DNA of 64,000 bases. It comes from CAIMUS01 sp046347625 (lineage in GTDB: Bacteria; Pseudomonadota; Gammaproteobacteria; Competibacterales; Competibacteraceae). The DNA is taken from NCBI GenBank assembly GCA_046347625.1, contig JAXMFU010000001.1, positions 1,488,001 through 1,552,000 of the forward strand, given 5' to 3'. A program made the position numbers and the translations under genes. Below are positions 45,999 through 54,046 of the stretch, in pieces (within the stretch, counting starts at the first letter, position 1; each line of letters opens with the position of its first letter). The notes beneath the pieces were generated by a model. It saw only the letters and a list, made by a program, of their open reading frames with translations. It was not told where the DNA came from and made no database searches.

Positions 45999-47486
45999 AT
46001 GCGCAACCAAAGATTCTTCTCGAACCCGTTCGGCGTTATCGCCTTCGTCGCCACGGTCTACCTGATCAACAGCTACGGATCCACTACCGCATGGGCTGTC
46101 GATTACCCACAGTATCTGGTATTCCAACTCTTCACAGGAGGTCCTGGGTTTACCGACGACCCGGAACGTAACGTGCTCACCGATCCACCGCCCAAGACCA
46201 AAATCGATCAGGATGTGCAGGGAATCCTAGATGCCATCGGTGAAAAGGGCGATAAGAACCACATTTTTGGGTTTGCAATCGGGCCGCTTGCGCTCGATTA
46301 CACCAGAAACGAAAAAGGCGGCAACACCGAAAATAAGCTGCGCAGCCTCATCCAGGACTCGTTTGACATCGCGCTTGCAAAGGACGTAGCAGTCGTCTTC
46401 CATATCGATGACTCGAAGTTCTGGTACACTCGTAAGGATCTTTGGGGCGACAAGAAAAACATTGAGTGGATCGATTGGGATGGTACTGCCAATACCGGCC
46501 AATACCTGAACTGGGGAAGCCCCTGGCAGCTGGCACCGCAGGCCTGCTTCAACAGCCCCACTGTAGTGGCCGAGGCCACACGCATCGCCAGAGACGTCAT
46601 CGGCAAGGAAATCCGCCTTGGCATGGATCGATTGCGAGCCAAGAACCGCGAGCATCTTTTCGGCGGCGTCATCGTCGGTTGGGAAACGGCACTCGGTAGA
46701 GACTTAACCCGAAAGACCTTAGGCTACTGCGCCCTGACCAACCTGGGTTTCAGCAAATCTCACCCCCCGTCCAATAAAGACGCAGAGCTTGAAGGGGTGG
46801 TCAGGAACTGGATCGCGACATGGTCGGGCGCCATCCTGGCAGCAGGCGTGCCGCGCGACAAGATTTTCTCCCACATCGCCTTCTCCCCTCCGGCAGCGTA
46901 CGACGCCAGAAAAGCACCCAGCTACTCCGAGCATGTACTATGGACACCGCCGTCCGTAGCCTTCGGCAATAACCACTATCCGGGGTTCACCACCTACCCC
47001 GATGAAGGGATCCTGGGCCAGATCTACGCCGAGCTCGGACGGCACGGAAACCCACCTTGGGCCTCGGCCGAGGGCACCAATGTGCGGATACACGAAGGAC
47101 CCCCGCACATACCCGCCCAGTCCATGGAGACCTATCTTGCGAGCCTGTTCAATCACGGCGCTGCGATCACGAATCTTTTCGGTTGGAACATCAACAATCC
47201 TTTTCGCGATGCAACCGAGGGCCCGGCATCTATACAGGCTTACCGCAAGTTCCTTCGCGGCGAGTCTCTCGTAGAGCAGCCGGTTTCTGAGGGCCCAGAC
47301 AACAGGAGGCAGTCGCTAGCAAATCGCATCCGGGCTCTACCACCCAAGATCGAGGCCTATGCGCGCGGCGGGGGCGACATGCGCAAGGTCGAGCCCAAGG
47401 TAAAGGAGATGGAGGGTTTCGTGGACAAAGGCGATCTCGTCAACGCCGAACGCATGCTTAACGAAATTCTGGCAATCGTCGAGTAG
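45999..47486 (+). CDS. Exported protein of unknown function, possible glycosidase-like barrel
   Basis: 495 residues with a signal peptide (FGVIAFVATVYLINSYGSTTAWA) and mature start near VDYPQYLVFQLFTGG. The body has beta/alpha-barrel character: FGFAIGPLALDY, DVAVVFHIDDSKFWY, LFGGVIVGWETALGRD, FSHIAFSPPAAY, ASAEGTNVRIHEGP and ITNLFGWNIN. Acidic residues at strand ends (HIDDS, GWET, SAEG) could be catalytic Glu/Asp as in glycoside hydrolases, but I cannot assign a family. The C-terminus (residues ~440-495) is a Lys/Glu-rich helical hairpin. Possibly acts on exported glycans encoded by neighbouring blocks; this is speculation. Confidence 0.65.
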   Translation: MRNQRFFSNPFGVIAFVATVYLINSYGSTTAWAVDYPQYLVFQLFTGGPGFTDDPERNVLTDPPPKTKIDQDVQGILDAIGEKGDKNHIFGFAIGPLALDYTRNEKGGNTENKLRSLIQDSFDIALAKDVAVVFHIDDSKFWYTRKDLWGDKKNIEWIDWDGTANTGQYLNWGSPWQLAPQACFNSPTVVAEATRIARDVIGKEIRLGMDRLRAKNREHLFGGVIVGWETALGRDLTRKTLGYCALTNLGFSKSHPPSNKDAELEGVVRNWIATWSGAILAAGVPRDKIFSHIAFSPPAAYDARKAPSYSEHVLWTPPSVAFGNNHYPGFTTYPDEGILGQIYAELGRHGNPPWASAEGTNVRIHEGPPHIPAQSMETYLASLFNHGAAITNLFGWNINNPFRDATEGPASIQAYRKFLRGESLVEQPVSEGPDNRRQSLANRIRALPPKIEAYARGGGDMRKVEPKVKEMEGFVDKGDLVNAERMLNEILAIVE

Positions 47487-47707
47487 CGCCGGCCACTCGA
47501 CCTGGCCAGTGAGCCAAACTCTTTCTTAACCAATACTTCGGACAGTTTTTGAAGGCGGTACGTTGAGGGGGTAGCCGCACCGGGTCGGTTTTGGGTAAGG
47601 TGGAGTGGGTGCGGCTCTTTTGCTACGACGTTTCAGATCTTGGTTTTCCAGCCCCCCTGTCAAGTTAAGGTAATGCCATTAGCCTTTTCCGGTAGGGACG
47701 AACTGCC
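47487..47707. other. Intergenic stretch with possible terminator
   Basis: AGCCGCACC near 47573 and GGTGCGGCT near 47609 can pair, followed by cttttgc; the 27-base loop makes a Rho-independent terminator uncertain. Confidence 0.35.
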
Positions 47708-48038
47708 GGGTGTTATTCAAAGTGATGCAGATCGTAGGGCGGATACCGGAGGCGATCCGCCGAAAGGGAGTCTTGTAGTAGGGTGGGCACGGCCCCATAG
47801 GCGCCAGCTTAAGCCGTTCCTTACCCTTCGAAAGCCCTGTAGGAGCGCGCCATGCGCGCGACTCCAACGGAAAAGTCGCGCGCACGGCGCGCGCAAGGTC
47901 GCACGCCTGGCGTGCTCCTACAAGGAGGGATCGCTTAACCTGGCGCCTATGGGGCACGGCCCACCATGCGACCCAGGGTTCGAAGGAAAGCGTGGGCCAT
48001 GCCCACCCTACCCTGATGCATCACTTTGAATCACACCC
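47708..48038. mobile_element. MITE-like element, copy B, interrupted by a second MITE
   Basis: Ends GGGTGTTATTCAAAGTGATGC and the complement of GGGTGTGATTCAAAGTG. Outside the nested insertion it matches copy A (36753-36913) throughout, including the tcgtagggcggata and ccaccatgcgaccc segments. The insertion lies after gggtgggcacggcc. No matching 9-bp flank is visible at the outer ends. Confidence 0.75.
47795..47952. mobile_element. Nested MITE-like element with REP palindrome
   Basis: 158 bp with ends CCATAGGCGCCAG(c/g)TTAAGC in inverted orientation, flanked by the direct repeat ggcacggcc at 47786-47794 and 47953-47961 (extendable to 11 bp). Inside, 47838-47925 holds a REP-like palindrome (tgtaggagcgcgcc ... 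ctcctaca). Removing it restores copy B to the sequence of copy A. Confidence 0.82.
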
Positions 48039-48303
48039 GTGGCACCCATGATTGTTGCCTGCAAAACCGTCTTACCTTATGCTTGTAACAGGTTGTCGCC
48101 ATATCTCGAACGCTCTCCTTGGGCCGTGGGCTCATCTTCCATCGGACGTCGAAACGGCCAATTTCCTGAGTTTGGGGATTTGCCGCTCGAGTCCGGTAAG
48201 GCCCGAGGAACAGTATGTCGTCATCTCAGCCGCCTGCCTTCGCTTTTTCGCTCCCGTGGCCCGTCCGTGCGGGTTTTCTCAATGTCAGTAACGAATCGTC
48301 AAC

Positions 48304-49518
48304 ATGAAAATAGCCGTCTTCCATAATCTGATGTCCGGGGGCAACAAGAAATTCCTCTATCACACCGTCAAAGGTTTCAAACAGTATGGCCACCGGGTGA
48401 CAGTCTATAATCTAAGCATCTCGAATGAACGCTTCAGCTCGCTAAAAGATTTCGCCGACGAGATCGTCACTCAGCCGTTGTTCCCGGTGGAGCCCACCGG
48501 ACTGCTCAAGCTTGTCGCTCCTCCCTTACAGATTCTCCAGCTGGCGCCCCTCTTGCAGGCAAATCGAAGGATTGCCACCGCCATCAACCAAGGAGACTAC
48601 GACATCGTCTGGGTCGTCAACTGTTTCCTGACTCAGCATCCTCTGGTTCTACGGTATCTCGAGAAACCGTACATTCTCTATACGGCCGAGCATTTCCGAG
48701 CCTATTACGATCGTGTGCTATGGCGGCGTCCGCAGCAACTTTGCGGGAAAGGCAAACTGGGTCTGACGCTACGGCAACTGTATCTCCGCTCGGCCGTCGC
48801 GGCACGTGCCCAGGTCGACAAGCTTGCCATGGCGCAGGTTACGAACGTGTATTGCAACTCCTACTTCACCGCCGAGAACATCATGCGGTACTACGCAGTG
48901 CCGGCGCAGCCTATCTACCCTGGCGTCGATATAGCCGAGTACCGGGAGCTGGATATACCGCGGGAGAACCTGGTGCTCAGCGTCGGGGCCTTCTCTCCCT
49001 TGAAGGGACACGACTTCGTGCTCGAAGCGCTTACGACCATTCGTCCGGAGAAGCGACCGAAATTGGTGATCATTGCGGATCGCGTCGACTCCCTGGCGGA
49101 ACGCCATCGCTGCGAGAGTTTCGCGAAGGATCACTCCGTCGATCTGGAGATCATGACTAACATCACCGAGGAGAACCTCGTAGCCGTGTTCAACCGTGCG
49201 AAACTAACGCTTTGCGCCAACATTCTCGAACCATTCGGTATGGTGCCCCACGAGTCCATGGCTTGCGGCACACCGGTCGTGGCGGTTCGAGAAGGAGGGT
49301 TCCGCGAGACTGTCATCGACGGCCAGACCGGGATGCTGGTCCCGCGCGATCCCAAATCCATGGGTGAGGCCGTATCCCATCTTCTCGAGGACGAGGAGCT
49401 GCGCCGTACTCTATGCCGTAACGGTGTCGCGCACGTCCGTCGGCATCACACCCATGCGCACTATTTTGCACAAGTCGAGGAGGCACTCCATGAGCTCGTG
49501 GGTACCCGGTCTCGTTGA
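48304..49518 (+). CDS. Glycosyltransferase family 4
   Basis: 404 residues. GT-B fold with N-terminal IAVFHNLMSGGNKKFLYHTV, a middle NSYFTAENIMRYYAV and the donor-binding half LVLSVGAFSPLKGHDFVLEAL, ANILEPFGMVPHESMACGTP (EX7E) and VREGGFRETVIDGQTGMLV. Transfers a sugar with retention onto a lipid-linked acceptor by family inference. Its 3' end overlaps the following GT2 gene by 29 bases, so the two are co-translated. Confidence 0.92.
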   Translation: MKIAVFHNLMSGGNKKFLYHTVKGFKQYGHRVTVYNLSISNERFSSLKDFADEIVTQPLFPVEPTGLLKLVAPPLQILQLAPLLQANRRIATAINQGDYDIVWVVNCFLTQHPLVLRYLEKPYILYTAEHFRAYYDRVLWRRPQQLCGKGKLGLTLRQLYLRSAVAARAQVDKLAMAQVTNVYCNSYFTAENIMRYYAVPAQPIYPGVDIAEYRELDIPRENLVLSVGAFSPLKGHDFVLEALTTIRPEKRPKLVIIADRVDSLAERHRCESFAKDHSVDLEIMTNITEENLVAVFNRAKLTLCANILEPFGMVPHESMACGTPVVAVREGGFRETVIDGQTGMLVPRDPKSMGEAVSHLLEDEELRRTLCRNGVAHVRRHHTHAHYFAQVEEALHELVGTRSR

Positions 49519-50515
49519 GGCGATGAGCAGCCCTGCTACCTTTGATCTAACCGTATCTATTGGAACTATCAACAACTTCGACGGCTTGCGGAAATGCTTG
49601 CGTTCCGTCTTTGCGAGCGGTGGGAAAGCCCTTCGCATGCATGTCGTGCTCGTCTCGAACGGCGGCGACAAGGCGGAACTGGATCGAGTGCAAGCGGAGT
49701 TCCCTGCAATCGAGGTCATTCGCAAGGAGCGGCCCCTGGGCTGGACCCGGACCCATAATCTCGTGCTTAAACAAGTCCGCAGCCGCTATGTGCTCGTTCT
49801 CGACGACGACACGGAGCTGTCCGAATCGACTCTTCCAGGAATGATCCACTTCATGGATGCAAATCCTACTGTCGGCGTCGCCGCGTGCAGGACCCTCAAC
49901 CCCGATGGTTCGTTTCAACAGATTTGCGGAATTCACCACAGCCTTGGGTCCGAGCTTCGCTATGCCCTGAAGCTCTCCAGCTTTTGGCCACGCGATCTAT
50001 GCCGCGACGCTGATCACTGGCAGGAAGTGGATTGGCTCAACGGCTCTTTCATGCTCATGCGACGTGAAGCCATTGATCAGACGGGGCCCTTAGATGACTA
50101 TTACTATACTTATCTTGCCGAGCCGGATTGGTGTTTTCGAGTGAGGGCCTTGGGCTGGAAGGTAGCGTATGTGCCGGAGTACGAGCTCATCCATGTAGGT
50201 GGTGAGCACAGTATAAACTCACGGAACAAGAGCTACGCCAATCTCGTGAGGTGGCACGTCAACCGCTTCTATTTTTTTCACAAGCACTACCGCCGTGCCG
50301 ACCAATTTCTGCTACGCCCTGTCATGCTCCTGGGCGCACTGATCAGGTTTGTCAACTTTTCGCTCGTTTATGTCTTGAGACCGGCGAGAAGAGATGAGGC
50401 GAGCTCGAAGATCAAGGCCTACCTGCATGTCATCGGCCTAAGTCTAGCGCCAAACCCCTACCACCTTCCCAAATACCTTGCACAGCAAAACGAAGCCGCC
50501 ACCGCCGCGCTATGA
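49490..50515 (+). CDS. Glycosyltransferase family 2, rhamnosyltransferase-like
   Basis: About 341 residues from the ATG at 49490 (GAGG seven bases upstream), inside the end of the previous gene; ATG 49523 is an alternative. GT-A motifs: DLTVSIGTINNFDGLRKCL, LVLDDDTELSES (metal site), VDWLNGSFMLMRREAID and YLAEPDWCFRVRALGW, with HVGGEHS near the acceptor site. The pattern is that of WbbL-like GT2 enzymes. C-terminal hydrophobic segment LLGALIRFVNFSLVYVL may hold it to the membrane. Confidence 0.9.
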   Translation: MSSWVPGLVEAMSSPATFDLTVSIGTINNFDGLRKCLRSVFASGGKALRMHVVLVSNGGDKAELDRVQAEFPAIEVIRKERPLGWTRTHNLVLKQVRSRYVLVLDDDTELSESTLPGMIHFMDANPTVGVAACRTLNPDGSFQQICGIHHSLGSELRYALKLSSFWPRDLCRDADHWQEVDWLNGSFMLMRREAIDQTGPLDDYYYTYLAEPDWCFRVRALGWKVAYVPEYELIHVGGEHSINSRNKSYANLVRWHVNRFYFFHKHYRRADQFLLRPVMLLGALIRFVNFSLVYVLRPARRDEASSKIKAYLHVIGLSLAPNPYHLPKYLAQQNEAATAAL

Positions 50516-50558
50516 CAGCTACCGCGAGTTCCCCATAACTTACCTGTAATCATGCACT

Positions 50559-50584
50559 CCCCTCGCCCGCTGGCGGGAGAGGGG
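50559..50584. repeat. Strong hairpin after the glycosyltransferase pair
   Basis: CCCCTCGCCCGC and GCGGGAGAGGGG pair around a 2-base loop. It lacks a T-tail, so it may stabilise the 3' end of the mRNA or be an interspersed repeat of the common CCCCTC...GAGGGG type. Confidence 0.5.
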
Positions 50585-50792
50585 TTGCCGTGAAAATCCT
50601 CCCGTAGGTCAGGTTAGACGCGCCGGCCACCCAGGTAGCCGCTCGCTGCGAGATAACGGGCGCGTCGTAACCCGACAGGGAGCCGAGTTTCATCGCCGGG
50701 GGTGCATTTTTCTAAAAAGCATGATCGTTGGGGTGAGAGTTAAAGTCTGATTGGCACGCTCCGCTTTGCCCATCCTACCGAAAAAACCTGGG

Positions 50793-51016
50793 ATGAAACT
50801 ACCTCATGACAGACCTCATCAAGGTCATGCACCAAGATAGCGCGATTGCCTTGAATAAAATATTATTGCAGAAAATAGCTTCATTATTGGAAGTATGAAA
50901 CTACTTCATGACAGACTCATCAAGATCATGCACCAAAGCGCGATTGCCTTGAATAAGGTATTATTGCAGAGAATAAAGAATTCTTCATTATTGGAAGTAT
51001 GAAACTACTTCATGAC
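50793..51016. repeat. Tandem ~103-bp direct repeat (two units plus start of a third)
   Basis: Units begin at 50793, 50895 and 50999 with atgaaactac(c/t)tcatgac and differ by a few substitutions and small indels; each contains gcgcgattgccttgaataa and ttcattattggaagt. AT-rich, non-coding, located 280 bases upstream of the oxygenase fusion gene. Unit length and lack of spacers exclude a CRISPR array. Confidence 0.85.
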
Positions 51017-51293
51017 CTAGTAGCTGGCACCAAAGGTTAACAATGCCTCACGTCAGGAGTGATTCCCGGCTTTATTTATGAGGTCGCTGCATCTTATCGA
51101 GATGACGTTTCGGCCAGGCTATCTTGACATTTCGAAAGATATTCTTTAAAACATAACCTACCGACTAGTAATAGGTGCATAACCTGTTTGTATAGCGGGT
51201 GTTTTTACCAGGTATCGACAGAACCTGGTTCAGTGACAAAGTTCCGTCACCAATGGCCATCGACGATTGTCGAGCACAAAGGAGATCAGCAAG

Positions 51294-52595
51294 ATGCCCA
51301 AACAAGCAACAGCCGCCGCAGTTCCCATCATCACTGGATTCGGAACCGCTCCGGATCCCGAGCTCGAGCGCAGCCTGACAACAGAGTGGGACGCGCAGGT
51401 TATCGATTACCCCAACGACGAGTTTCCATTCAACGAGTGGATTTTAAATCGTGTGCGTAAAATGGGTTACCATTTGGACGACCTGAGTTATCTACACGAG
51501 GCGGTGCCGAAGGACGAGGTGTACACTGTAACCAAGCAGCTTTGTGCGGACACCAACCTCCCTGAATTCCGCCGGCTGCTCAATCGTTTCGTTCGGGAAG
51601 TCATCGTTCCGAAGGGCAAGTTGCGGCCGCCGATCGCCGTGCAGCGCTTCATGAACGTTCGCATCATGCTGCCGACCACGCCGGACCTGTTCTTTGCCTA
51701 TCACACGGGTCTGCTTTACGGCCACGGTATCGCCTCGCGCAGCATCTGGGTGCCCTTCGTCGACGTCACTGCCGATGAGGACCTGTCGAGATCGATGCAG
51801 ATCATCCCGATTCACCGATCCCGCGAGCTCGTCAAGTACGCCATGGACCACAAGCTCAACATGGAAGAGATGACAAAGCTCTTCAGCAAGGATAGTCATC
51901 AGATCAAAGCGGGTCCGGGCAGCTGCTGCCTGTTCTCGCAACAGCACATCCACGGATCCGGTAGGCCCAACGTCACCGGTAAGACTCGCGTCAGCATGGA
52001 TTTCCGCGTCGCGGAGGCCATCTATGGCGATCTGCTGGGACGTAAGATTCCAGGCGGTTACTTCCACCTGATTCCGGACACGGAGGAAGAAGAGGAAAGG
52101 CTGGCGCAGCTTCCGCCGCGCACCTCTCAGTTCGGCAACGGCAAGCCCAACATTTTCTACGTTGCGAACAACACCTCGGCCACATACCCCATTCCGGTCC
52201 ATCTTCAGCGGTACATGCTGTACGATTACTGCAAGAAGAATGGTCTCAACACCGATTACGAGGTCTTCGATCTCGAGGACATGCTGCACCTTCCGACCCT
52301 CTGGAACGTAGTCGAGCGCCGGAACGCCAACGTCGTCATGTATAGCATATTCGCCCTTCAGGAGGACGAGGTGGAGCGGAATCGCATGCTCGAGACGGCC
52401 CTAGGAAAGGGCAACATCATACATTTTGTCAACGAGGATCTCGCGCTCGTTACGGAGGACGACTTGAACCTCATTAAGAAGTACCTGGAGTTTGCCAAGT
52501 ACGGCCACTCGCGGCTGCCGATCGGACTACCCTTGACCGATCTCAGCCGAGACTACTTCGACAAGTGGTCGGCTTCCCTGGCTGCGATGGCGTAG
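51294..52595 (+). CDS. 2OG-Fe(II) oxygenase fused to a sporadic-carbohydrate-cluster domain
   Basis: 433 residues; ATG 51294 after AAGGAG. Residues ~90-260 look like a phytanoyl-CoA/StrG-type dioxygenase: FAYHTGLLYGHG (proximal His ~137), SIWVPFVDV, SMQIIPIHRS, the distal HIHGSGRPN (~218-226) and an Arg in KTRVSMDFRV. The usual HxD Asp is Gly here (HTG). Residues ~290-430 match the LIC12192-type 'sporadic carbohydrate cluster' domain (PVHLQRYMLYDYCKKNGL, VMYSIFALQEDEVERNRML, IIHFVNEDLALV). Elsewhere the two are, to my knowledge, neighbouring genes; here they form one protein. Probably modifies a sugar nucleotide or lipid-linked sugar. Tandem repeats lie upstream and a hairpin downstream. Confidence 0.78.
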   Translation: MPKQATAAAVPIITGFGTAPDPELERSLTTEWDAQVIDYPNDEFPFNEWILNRVRKMGYHLDDLSYLHEAVPKDEVYTVTKQLCADTNLPEFRRLLNRFVREVIVPKGKLRPPIAVQRFMNVRIMLPTTPDLFFAYHTGLLYGHGIASRSIWVPFVDVTADEDLSRSMQIIPIHRSRELVKYAMDHKLNMEEMTKLFSKDSHQIKAGPGSCCLFSQQHIHGSGRPNVTGKTRVSMDFRVAEAIYGDLLGRKIPGGYFHLIPDTEEEEERLAQLPPRTSQFGNGKPNIFYVANNTSATYPIPVHLQRYMLYDYCKKNGLNTDYEVFDLEDMLHLPTLWNVVERRNANVVMYSIFALQEDEVERNRMLETALGKGNIIHFVNEDLALVTEDDLNLIKKYLEFAKYGHSRLPIGLPLTDLSRDYFDKWSASLAAMA

Positions 52596-52609
52596 GGTGT
52601 CGATCGCGT

Positions 52610-52645
52610 GCTCCGCGAGGGTCTCACCCCTCGCGGAGCTTCACC
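52610..52645 (+). terminator. Probable terminator after the oxygenase fusion gene
   Basis: Perfect 12-bp stem GCTCCGCGAGGG / CCCTCGCGGAGC with a short loop, followed by ttcaccttt. Only 13 bases after the stop codon at 52595; T-tail is interrupted, so efficiency may be moderate. Confidence 0.6.
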
Positions 52646-52892
52646 TTTACCATCATCAGGGTCGATCCTTGGGTTCACGGGTCGATCCGTTCCTCGGTCT
52701 TCTCCGGGCGTGGATTTGAGCGACGCCGTCCTCTACTCTACCGCTTCTTAGTACTTGCCCCAGTTGGGGGCCTGACTTGAATGTTCGACGCTGCCATCCA
52801 TGCCAGCATCTCGCATTCATGGCCAACCGCCTTCGGGTGTGCTGGCACCTCAACCAGACTCAGCCACCACGCTTTAAAAAGGTGTCACGTTG

Positions 52893-53897
52893 ATGGACAT
52901 GCCTTATCGCTATCTTGGCCGCTCAGGTCTCAAACTGTCTCTGTTGTCGTTCGGTTCGTGGGTCACCTTCGAAAACCAGCTCGATGAGGACCTCGCCCTC
53001 CAGTGTATGGCAGCGGCTTTCGATGCGGGCTGCAATTTTTTCGACAATGCCGAGGTGTACGCCGGTGGTGCAGCCGAGGTCCTCATGGGACGAGTCTTGC
53101 GGCGTGCGGGCTGGCGCCGGGACGAATACGTTGTATCGACGAAAATCTTCTGGGGTGGGACGGGCCCCAACCAGCGCGGCCTGAGCCGCAAACACATCGT
53201 CGAGGGTACCCTGGGATCGCTCGGGCGCCTGCAACTCGACTATGTCGACCTCATTTACTGCCACCGTCCAGATCCTCATACCCCAATTGAAGAGAGCGTA
53301 CGCGCTATGAACCATCTCCTCGATCGGGGTTTGGCGTTGTACTGGGGCACGAGCGAGTGGAGCGCCATTCAGATCACCGAGGCCTACCACATTGCGCGCC
53401 GCGAACACTTGGTTCCGCCGTTGATGGAGCAGCCGCAGTACAACATGCTGCGCCGCGATCGCGTCGAGCGCGAGTACTTGCCACTTTATCGAGACATCGG
53501 ACTCGGTACGACTACCTGGAGTCCGCTGGCCAGCGGCCTGCTCACAGGCAAGTACAATGACGGCATACCTAAAGGCTCACGTCTCGGGGATGAACGCTTT
53601 CGGTGGCTCAAGGACATCGTCATGGATAAGGGCATCGAGGCTAACCTGCGCCGGGTGCGTGCCCTCGGAGATGTTGCTGCCGATCTCAACTGTACGATGG
53701 CACAGTTGGCCATTGCATGGTGCGCCAGCAATGAGCATGTCAGCACGGTGATCACCGGCGCCTCACGTATCGAGCAAGTGCAGGAGAACATGAAAGCCGT
53801 CGAGTTCTTGGACGCCTTGACACCCGATGTCTTGGCCAGAATCGAATCGATACTGGGCAACGCACCGGTATCGGAACTCGACGAACGGGATGGATAA
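52893..53897 (+). CDS. Aldo/keto reductase (Kv-beta-like)
   Basis: About 334 residues from the ATG at 52893. Catalytic tetrad visible: Asp and Tyr in FFDNAEVYAGG, Lys in VVSTKIFW and His in IYCHRPDPHTPIEES. The insert GTGPNQRGLSRKHIVEG and QPQYNMLRR mark the potassium-channel beta-subunit-like AKR group, and VITGASRIEQVQENM binds NADPH. Reduces carbonyls, here plausibly a keto-sugar since it follows the oxygenase fusion; this role is inferred from position only. The intervening hairpin at 52610 suggests its own promoter. Confidence 0.9.
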   Translation: MDMPYRYLGRSGLKLSLLSFGSWVTFENQLDEDLALQCMAAAFDAGCNFFDNAEVYAGGAAEVLMGRVLRRAGWRRDEYVVSTKIFWGGTGPNQRGLSRKHIVEGTLGSLGRLQLDYVDLIYCHRPDPHTPIEESVRAMNHLLDRGLALYWGTSEWSAIQITEAYHIARREHLVPPLMEQPQYNMLRRDRVEREYLPLYRDIGLGTTTWSPLASGLLTGKYNDGIPKGSRLGDERFRWLKDIVMDKGIEANLRRVRALGDVAADLNCTMAQLAIAWCASNEHVSTVITGASRIEQVQENMKAVEFLDALTPDVLARIESILGNAPVSELDERDG

Positions 53898-54046
53898 GGT
53901 TACCCATTCGACACCGTCCAGCACGATTCGGGATACCACCGTGAACCCGTCGGGCCAGGGCTGTCACTCACAGGAGTTAAAATGCAAAGATAAAGATGAA
54001 GGGGACAGGAAAATATCTGTCAGCAACAGCGAGGGTACAATAGATC

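Noticed and set aside
50793..51016. CRISPR array
   Set aside because: Repeats are ~103 bp, adjoin without unique spacers and number only two and a fraction; no cas genes.
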